Shown here: piece by piece, positions 59,887-64,000 of the stretch
How positions within the stretch are numbered: the stretch's first letter is position 1
Layout: each line of letters begins with the position of its first letter
NCBI GenBank assembly: GCA_031082425.1
Contig: JAVHLB010000002.1
Coordinates: 275,784-339,783 of the forward strand
Reading direction: 5' to 3'
Source: Candidatus Edwardsbacteria bacterium
GTDB taxonomy: Bacteria > Edwardsbacteria > AC1 > EtOH8
Length of the DNA stretch: 64,000 nt
Position numbers and translations under genes: made by a program
Notes under the pieces: generated by a model
Database searches by the model: none
What the model was told of the DNA's origin: nothing
The model's input: only the letters and a program-made list of their open reading frames with translations

Positions 59887-60243
59887 TTATGTCCCAAAAA
59901 TTTTCGCCCTAAAAAGAAAGAACACCGCGCCCAGCAGGCACAGCCCGGCCCACAGGTAATCCATGCTGGGCTTCTCCCTTAAATACAAAATGGAAAACGG
60001 CACGAACACGCTTAAGGTGATCACTTCCTGCAGGATCTTCAGCTGACCCACATTCATTACCTGGTATCCGATGCGGTTGGCCGGCACCTGCACCAGGTAC
60101 TCGAACAGGGCAATGCCCCAGCTGACCAGGGCGGCCAAGAACCAGGAGCGCCCGGACATGTTCTTAAGGTGCCCGTACCAGGCAAAGGTCATGAAGATGT
60201 TGCTGACGCACAGCAGGCCGGTGGTTAGGTAGTATGGTTTCAT
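59887..60243 (-). CDS. DMT-family small membrane protein (DUF486)
   Basis: 118 residues with four membrane segments (about 4-22, 33-50, 70-90 and 96-114). SWGIALFEYLVQVPANRIGY and LKILQEVITLSVFVPFSILYL are the DUF486 signatures. These are small drug/metabolite-transporter-like proteins whose substrates are not established. It lies between the mutase large subunit and the duplicated leader; AGAGGTT precedes the ATG. Confidence 0.9.
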   Translation of the reverse strand: MKPYYLTTGLLCVSNIFMTFAWYGHLKNMSGRSWFLAALVSWGIALFEYLVQVPANRIGYQVMNVGQLKILQEVITLSVFVPFSILYLREKPSMDYLWAGLCLLGAVFFLFRAKIFGT

Positions 60244-60248
60244 AAGTT

Positions 60249-60297
60249 TAACCTCTCCCTTTCCCTCCCCTCGAGGGTAGGGAAAGGGGGTGGGGTT
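60249..60297. repeat. GC-rich hairpin repeat
   Basis: CCTCTCCCTTTCCCTC and GAGGGTAGGGAAAGGG form the stem of a further family member, ending at the mutase stop codon. Confidence 0.7.
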
Positions 60298-62086
60298 ACA
60301 GCACCACCGATTCCTGGTATTCCCCGAACACCTCCCTTAAGACTCCGCAGATCTCACCCAGCGTGGCGTACTTCCGCACCGCGTCCACGATGAAGGGCAT
60401 CAGGTTCTCGCTGCCGTGGGCCGCCCGGTGGATCTCGCTCAGCGCCTTCTTCACCGCCTCGTTGTCCCGCTTGGCCTTCATCTCGGCCAGCCGCTTCATC
60501 TGGGCGTCCTGCACGGCCTGCGAGACCTTCAGCAGATTTTTGGGAGACTCTTCCTTGACCGTGAACTTGTTGACCCCGACCACTATCCGCTCCTGGGCCT
60601 CCACGTCCTTCTGGAAACGGTAGGCGCTGTCCTGGATCTCCTTCTGGACATAGCCCTTCTCGATGGCTTTCACCATCCCGCCCAGCTTGTCTATCTTGGC
60701 GATGTATTCCAGGGCCGCCTTCTCGATCTCGCTGGTGCGGGCCTCCACATAATAGGAGCCGGCCAGCGGATCGACCGTGTCGGCCGCGCCGGACTCGTGG
60801 GCCACGATCTGCTGGGTGCGCAGGGCGATGCGGACCGAGTCCTCGGTGGGCAGGGCCAGGGCCTCGTCGCGGGAATTGGTGTGCAGGCTCTGGGTGCCGC
60901 CCAATACCGCGGCCAGCGTCTGGATGGTGACCCGGATGATGTTGTTGTCCGGCTGCTGGGCGGTGAGGGTGCTTCCGGCGGTCTGGGTATGGAAGCGCAG
61001 CATTTGCGATGAGGCCTTCTGGGCCTTGAACCGCTCCTTCATGATGCGGGCCCAGATCCGACGGGCGGCCCGGAACTTGGCCACTTCTTCCAAAAGATCG
61101 TTGTGGGAGTTGAAGAAGAACGACAGCCTGGAGGAGAAATCGTCCACGCTCAGGCCCGAGGCGATGGCCGCCTGGACGTAGGCGATGCCGTCGGCCAGGG
61201 TGAAGGCCACTTCCTGGGTGGCGGAAGAACCGGCCTCGCGGATGTGGTAGCCCGAGATGGAGATGGTGTTCCATTTGGGCACCTGCTTGGCGCAGTATTC
61301 AAAGATGTCGGTGATCAGCCTCATGCTGGGGGTGGGGGGGAAGATGTAGGTGCCCCGGGCGATGTATTCCTTAAGGATGTCGTTCTGGATGGTGCCGTTC
61401 AACTGGTCGGCCTTCACCCCCTGCTTTTCGGCCACCGCCACGTACATGGCCAGCAGCACTCCGGCCGGGGCGTTGATGGTCATGGAGGTGGAGACCTTGT
61501 CCAGCGGGATGCCGTCGAACAGTATTTCCATGTCGGCCAAAGAGTCGATGGCCACGCCGACTTTCCCGACTTCGCCGGCGGACATGGGATCATCGGAGTC
61601 GTAGCCGATCTGGGTGGGCAGGTCGAAGGCGATGGACAGCCCGGTCTGGCCCTGGGCCAGAAGATACTTGTAGCGCTTGTTGGATTCGGCCGCGTCGCCG
61701 AAGCCGGCATACTGGCGCATGGTCCAGAACTTTCCCCGGTACATGGTGGGCTGGACCCCGCGGGTATAGGGGTACTGCCCGGGGAAGCCCAGGTCTTTCT
61801 GGTAGTCCAAACCCTCGGTCTCGCAGGGGGTGTAGACCCGCTTGACCTCGTCGCCGGAGGTGGACAGAAAAACCTTCTTGCGCTCGGGATATTTGGCCAG
61901 CATCGGCTGGACGCAGGTGTTGTGCCACTCGGTTAAAGTGGTGAACAGATCGTTCTTTTGTTTCGAGGCCGCTGGCTTATTAGCGGTCATATTTTTTTTG
62001 ACCGCAGCCTTTGGGACGGTCTTTTTACCGGCCGGCCCAGCCTTTTTTATGATCTTCTTTTGGGGGGCTTTCCCTGATTTTTTCAT
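60296..62086 (-). CDS. Methylmalonyl-CoA mutase, large (catalytic) subunit
   Basis: 596 residues. After a Lys/Ala/Pro-rich extension of about 45 residues, the TIM-barrel mutase domain starts near 50 (FTTLTEWHNTC). Substrate-binding features are TRGVQPTMYRGKFWTMRQYAGFG in part (Tyr and Arg contacts) near 109, FDLPTQIGYDSD near 155, and SGYHIREAGSSATQEVAFTLA in part near 280. The cobalamin domain is a separate protein at 58901-59287. It isomerises succinyl-CoA and (R)-methylmalonyl-CoA. GGTGAG precedes the ATG, and a good promoter lies at 62138-62166. Confidence 0.96.
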   Translation of the reverse strand: MKKSGKAPQKKIIKKAGPAGKKTVPKAAVKKNMTANKPAASKQKNDLFTTLTEWHNTCVQPMLAKYPERKKVFLSTSGDEVKRVYTPCETEGLDYQKDLGFPGQYPYTRGVQPTMYRGKFWTMRQYAGFGDAAESNKRYKYLLAQGQTGLSIAFDLPTQIGYDSDDPMSAGEVGKVGVAIDSLADMEILFDGIPLDKVSTSMTINAPAGVLLAMYVAVAEKQGVKADQLNGTIQNDILKEYIARGTYIFPPTPSMRLITDIFEYCAKQVPKWNTISISGYHIREAGSSATQEVAFTLADGIAYVQAAIASGLSVDDFSSRLSFFFNSHNDLLEEVAKFRAARRIWARIMKERFKAQKASSQMLRFHTQTAGSTLTAQQPDNNIIRVTIQTLAAVLGGTQSLHTNSRDEALALPTEDSVRIALRTQQIVAHESGAADTVDPLAGSYYVEARTSEIEKAALEYIAKIDKLGGMVKAIEKGYVQKEIQDSAYRFQKDVEAQERIVVGVNKFTVKEESPKNLLKVSQAVQDAQMKRLAEMKAKRDNEAVKKALSEIHRAAHGSENLMPFIVDAVRKYATLGEICGVLREVFGEYQESVVL

Positions 62087-62137
62087 GTCTCACCTAAAAA
62101 TATATTGATTATTAAATGTTACGAATTAACGGCTTTC

Positions 62138-62166
62138 ATTATATCACTACCCCATTTAAAAAGCAA
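62138..62166 (-). promoter_or_regulatory. Promoter of the methylmalonyl-CoA mutase cluster
   Basis: On the minus strand: TTGCTT (62166-62161), 17 bp, TATAAT (62143-62138). It diverges from the ogt promoter. Confidence 0.65.
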
Positions 62167-62187
62167 AAAATATTTAATTAAATTTTA

Positions 62188-62216
62188 TTGACAAAGTATC
62201 GTCAATACATTATCCT
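62188..62216 (+). promoter_or_regulatory. Promoter and possible operator of ogt-pilZ
   Basis: TTGACA (62188-62193), 17 bp, TATCCT (62211-62216). An inverted repeat TATTGAC-N8-GTCAATA (62186-62207) covers the -35 box and most of the spacer, as an operator would. Confidence 0.65.
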
Positions 62217-62237
62217 TAAAGCGGAAAGGGTGACACT

Positions 62238-62750
62238 GTGGACAGATACACCAAAATATATATTTCCGGCTATGATTCACCCCTCGGCCGGCTGTACCTG
62301 GCGGCCACCGACAAAGGTCTTTTGCGGATCGCTCCGGCAAAAGGTTCCGAATTGTCTTTCATATTGGACCTGGGAATAAGACATTTCGACCTGGTGCCCA
62401 GCGAAAAACCCTTTCTGCCGATCAAAAAACAGCTGGACAGATATTTTGAAGGTCAGCCGGTGGTCTTCAGATTCCAGGCCGATATCAGCCGCGGCACCGG
62501 CTTCCAGAGAAGCGTCTGGAGGAAACTGTCCGGCCTGCTACCCGGTCAGATGATGACCTACGGCATGCTGGCCCGGGAGATAGGCCGGCCCAAAGCTTAC
62601 CGTGCCGTTGGTCAGGCGGTGGGAGCCAACCCCCTGCCGATCATCATCCCCTGCCACCGGGTGATCGCCTCCGACGGCTCTCTGGGCGGCTTTGCCTGGG
62701 GAATAAAGGTCAAGAAAAAACTGCTATCCATTGAAGGGATGGACTTATGA
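62238..62750 (+). CDS. ogt: Methylated-DNA-protein-cysteine methyltransferase
   Basis: 170 residues with a GTG start at 62238, eight bases after AAAGGG. The active-site motif is IIPCHRVIASDG near 137, with the acceptor Cys; the preceding helix-turn-helix has YRAVGQAVGANPLP. It repairs O6-alkylguanine by accepting the alkyl group in a suicide reaction. It overlaps the PilZ-domain gene by four bases (ATGA) and so is translationally coupled to it. An inverted repeat at the promoter suggests regulation. Confidence 0.95.
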   Translation: MDRYTKIYISGYDSPLGRLYLAATDKGLLRIAPAKGSELSFILDLGIRHFDLVPSEKPFLPIKKQLDRYFEGQPVVFRFQADISRGTGFQRSVWRKLSGLLPGQMMTYGMLAREIGRPKAYRAVGQAVGANPLPIIIPCHRVIASDGSLGGFAWGIKVKKKLLSIEGMDL

Positions 62751-63124
62751 AAAAGACAGCCCCGTCAAAAGAAAGAAGAAAGTTTATACGGCTGCCGGTG
62801 GAGATAAGGGTGAAATATAAAGCCCTTAAGGAGGTCATTGACACCAGCGGGTTAAAACCGGCCAAGGTGAAAAACCTGAGCTCCGGGGGGATACTTTTTC
62901 ATTCCGGCAAAAAACTAGGCAAGGACGATACCCTGCAGTTAAAACTTGATTTTGCCAGGGGCAAAAGCAAATATGATCTGGCGGCCATCGGCCAGGTGGT
63001 GCGCTGCAGCGCATTGAAAAACGGGCAATACACCATCGGGGTGCGATTTTTGGAGATATACTCGGACGACCTGGATCTGTTGAAGGGCTTTATCGAGAAG
63101 AAGGCCAAGAGGCCGGGCAAATGA
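62747..63124 (+). CDS. PilZ-domain protein
   Basis: 125 residues, almost only a PilZ domain. The cyclic-di-GMP-binding RxxxR region is RRKFIRLPVEIRVKY near 10-24 and the second motif is VKNLSSGGILFHS near 42-54 (the usual DxSxxG has N in place of D). It probably binds cyclic di-GMP and controls a partner. Its coupling to a DNA-repair methyltransferase is unusual. A long terminator follows. Confidence 0.88.
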   Translation: MKKTAPSKERRKFIRLPVEIRVKYKALKEVIDTSGLKPAKVKNLSSGGILFHSGKKLGKDDTLQLKLDFARGKSKYDLAAIGQVVRCSALKNGQYTIGVRFLEIYSDDLDLLKGFIEKKAKRPGK

Positions 63125-63134
63125 TGGCATACAT

Positions 63135-63177
63135 CTGAAACAGAAAAGGGCGGTTTTACCGCCCTTTTCTGTTTCAG
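63135..63177. terminator. Bidirectional terminator
   Basis: Perfect 20-bp arms (63135-63154, CTGAAACAGAAAAGGGCGGT, and 63158-63177) around a TTT loop, between converging genes. Confidence 0.94.
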
Positions 63178-63239
63178 ACCCCGAGCCCATAAAAATGATG
63201 GTTTCCCCTGCTTTGGTCCGCCAGGCTTATCATAGGCAA

Positions 63240-63713
63240 TTAAAACCTCACCCTGTCGCCGGCCTTGACCCCATTCTGCCCAAACCACCCGGCGTTGGCC
63301 TCGATAACATAAAGGGCCGGGGCCAGCGACCGGTAGCGTGGCCCCTCATCCAGCGGTTTCATGGTCAGGATGTTGATGATCACTCCCTGTTCGGAGATGA
63401 AGGCGATGTCCAGCGGCAGAAAGGTGTTCCTCATCCAGAATGACTGCATCTGGGGATACTCGAAGATGAACAGCATCCCCTCATCACCCGGCATAGTTTT
63501 CCTGAACATCAGTCCCTGCTCCCGGGATCGCGGGTTATCTGCCACCTCCGCCCATAAGACGCTTTGCCCCACGGCCAGCTTGATCCTTCCGGGACGCTCC
63601 GGTTGTATCTGGTCGGTCTTGTCCCGTGGATAAGCTTTTTCAATTTTTTCCCGGCAGCCGGCGATCAGTGCCAGGGCCAAAATCGTTATGACTGTTTTTG
63701 AATGATTTCCCAT
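63240..63713 (-). CDS. DUF192 lipoprotein
   Basis: 157 residues from the ATG at 63713, preceded by AAAGGA. The signal peptide ends in lipobox LIAGC (MGNHSKTVITILALALIAGC), so it is a lipoprotein. The DUF192 domain includes VADNPRSREQGLMFRKTM, then GMLFIFEYPQMQSFWMRNTF, and DIAFISEQGVI. The family is a small beta-barrel of unknown function, often periplasmic. It is convergent with the PilZ gene. Confidence 0.9.
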   Translation of the reverse strand: MGNHSKTVITILALALIAGCREKIEKAYPRDKTDQIQPERPGRIKLAVGQSVLWAEVADNPRSREQGLMFRKTMPGDEGMLFIFEYPQMQSFWMRNTFLPLDIAFISEQGVIINILTMKPLDEGPRYRSLAPALYVIEANAGWFGQNGVKAGDRVRF

Positions 63714-63799
63714 TTTTCCTTTCGGGCGAGGCGCCATGAACCATCCCGGCCCGGGCTGGCCTGAGGCGACAAAAGACCGGCCGCAGAAAGATGCGGCGG

Positions 63800-64000
63800 T
63801 TACTTATTCAAGTTGAAGATGACCATCCTCAGGGTGGTCATCTCCTCGATGGCAAATTTCGCCCCCTCCCGGCCCAAGCCGCTGTTTTTATTGCCGCCAT
63901 AGGGCATGTGGTCGATCCGATAGGAGGGAAAATCATTGATCAGGATGCCGCCCACATTGATCCTTTTGACGGCCGCCAGGGCCCGGTTGATATTGGAGGT
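63800..64000 (-). CDS. Aldehyde dehydrogenase, C-terminal part
   Basis: The minus-strand frame is open from the window edge (64000) to TAA at 63802-63800, 66 residues. The sequence RINVGGILINDFPSYRIDHM, then YGGNKNSGLGREG and a final FAIEEMTTLRMVIF is the C-terminal end of NAD(P)-aldehyde dehydrogenases, including the conserved PYGGxKxSGxGREG segment. The catalytic Cys and Glu lie outside the window. It oxidises an aldehyde to an acid; similarity is closest to lactaldehyde/glyceraldehyde-3-phosphate-type enzymes by inference only. Confidence 0.9.
   Translation of the reverse strand, partial: TSNINRALAAVKRINVGGILINDFPSYRIDHMPYGGNKNSGLGREGAKFAIEEMTTLRMVIFNLNK

Overview
The window is a chromosomal segment from an uncultured-looking, anaerobic, Gram-negative-type bacterium. 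Native genes are G+C-rich, lipoprotein and Sec signal peptides are present, and promoters follow a TTGACA-N17-TATAAT consensus. Methylmalonyl-CoA chemistry, two glutamate dehydrogenases, an NfnAB-type transhydrogenase and a second soluble NADH/flavin/iron-sulfur complex suggest an amino-acid or organic-acid fermenter that makes or uses propionate. A candidate phylum of the FCB/TA06-Edwardsbacteria-WOR-3 sort fits, but this is a low-confidence guess from gene content and no rRNA is present to test it.

Layout. 1-7.8 kb: end of a glutamate dehydrogenase, then two large proteins built on the PEP/pyruvate-binding (PPDK N-terminal) domain, one with tandem receiver-like domains, flanking a TPR protein. 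7.8-17 kb: serine hydrolase, sensor-like protein, a 33-residue basic protein, NADP-type gdhA, an operon of zinc-ribbon protein plus NfnA plus NfnB, and nadE. 17-21.7 kb: VWA protein, nitroreductase, WG-repeat protein and SlyD-like isomerase. 21.8-28 kb: three-gene operon for a NuoE/NuoF-like complex whose large subunit is a 2Fe-2S/GltD/ferredoxin/NuoG fusion. 28-33 kb: membrane acyltransferase, M42 peptidase and an A+T-rich nuclease/helicase gene, with many palindromic repeats. 33.4-37.7 kb: biotin-dependent carboxyltransferase operon and a bactofilin. 37.7-42.6 kb: small protein, lipoprotein, and a stress cluster hsp20-hspR-htrA-sigma factor. 42.6-51.4 kb: methyltransferase, giant TPR protein, MoxR ATPase, YjbQ, a response regulator and a second TPR protein. 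51.5-53.9 kb: A+T-rich foreign island with an integrase remnant, attC-like hairpins and a lipoprotein beta-lactamase-family gene, bounded by two copies of a radical-SAM gene 3' end. 53.8-56.1 kb: radical SAM, flavoprotein and isochorismatase operon. 56.4-62.1 kb: methylmalonyl-CoA epimerase, MscS channel, MeaB, B12-binding subunit and mutase large subunit, interrupted by a DUF559 nuclease gene between 62-bp direct repeats. 62.2-64 kb: ogt, PilZ protein, DUF192 lipoprotein and the end of an aldehyde dehydrogenase.

How the genes fit together. The carboxyltransferase set at 33-37 kb has no biotin carboxylase and includes a PycB/5S-type subunit, so it looks like a transcarboxylase or decarboxylase linking pyruvate/oxaloacetate to methylmalonyl-CoA. 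The mutase, epimerase and MeaB genes at 56-62 kb connect this to succinyl-CoA. The two transhydrogenase-like complexes would balance NADH, NADPH and ferredoxin, feeding NADPH to gdhA. The most unusual items are the zinc-ribbon module shared by the Nfn subunit and its neighbour, the Stn-like fusion complex, the paired PPDK-domain proteins with a shared C-terminal module, the integron-like remnant, and the DUF559 insertion.
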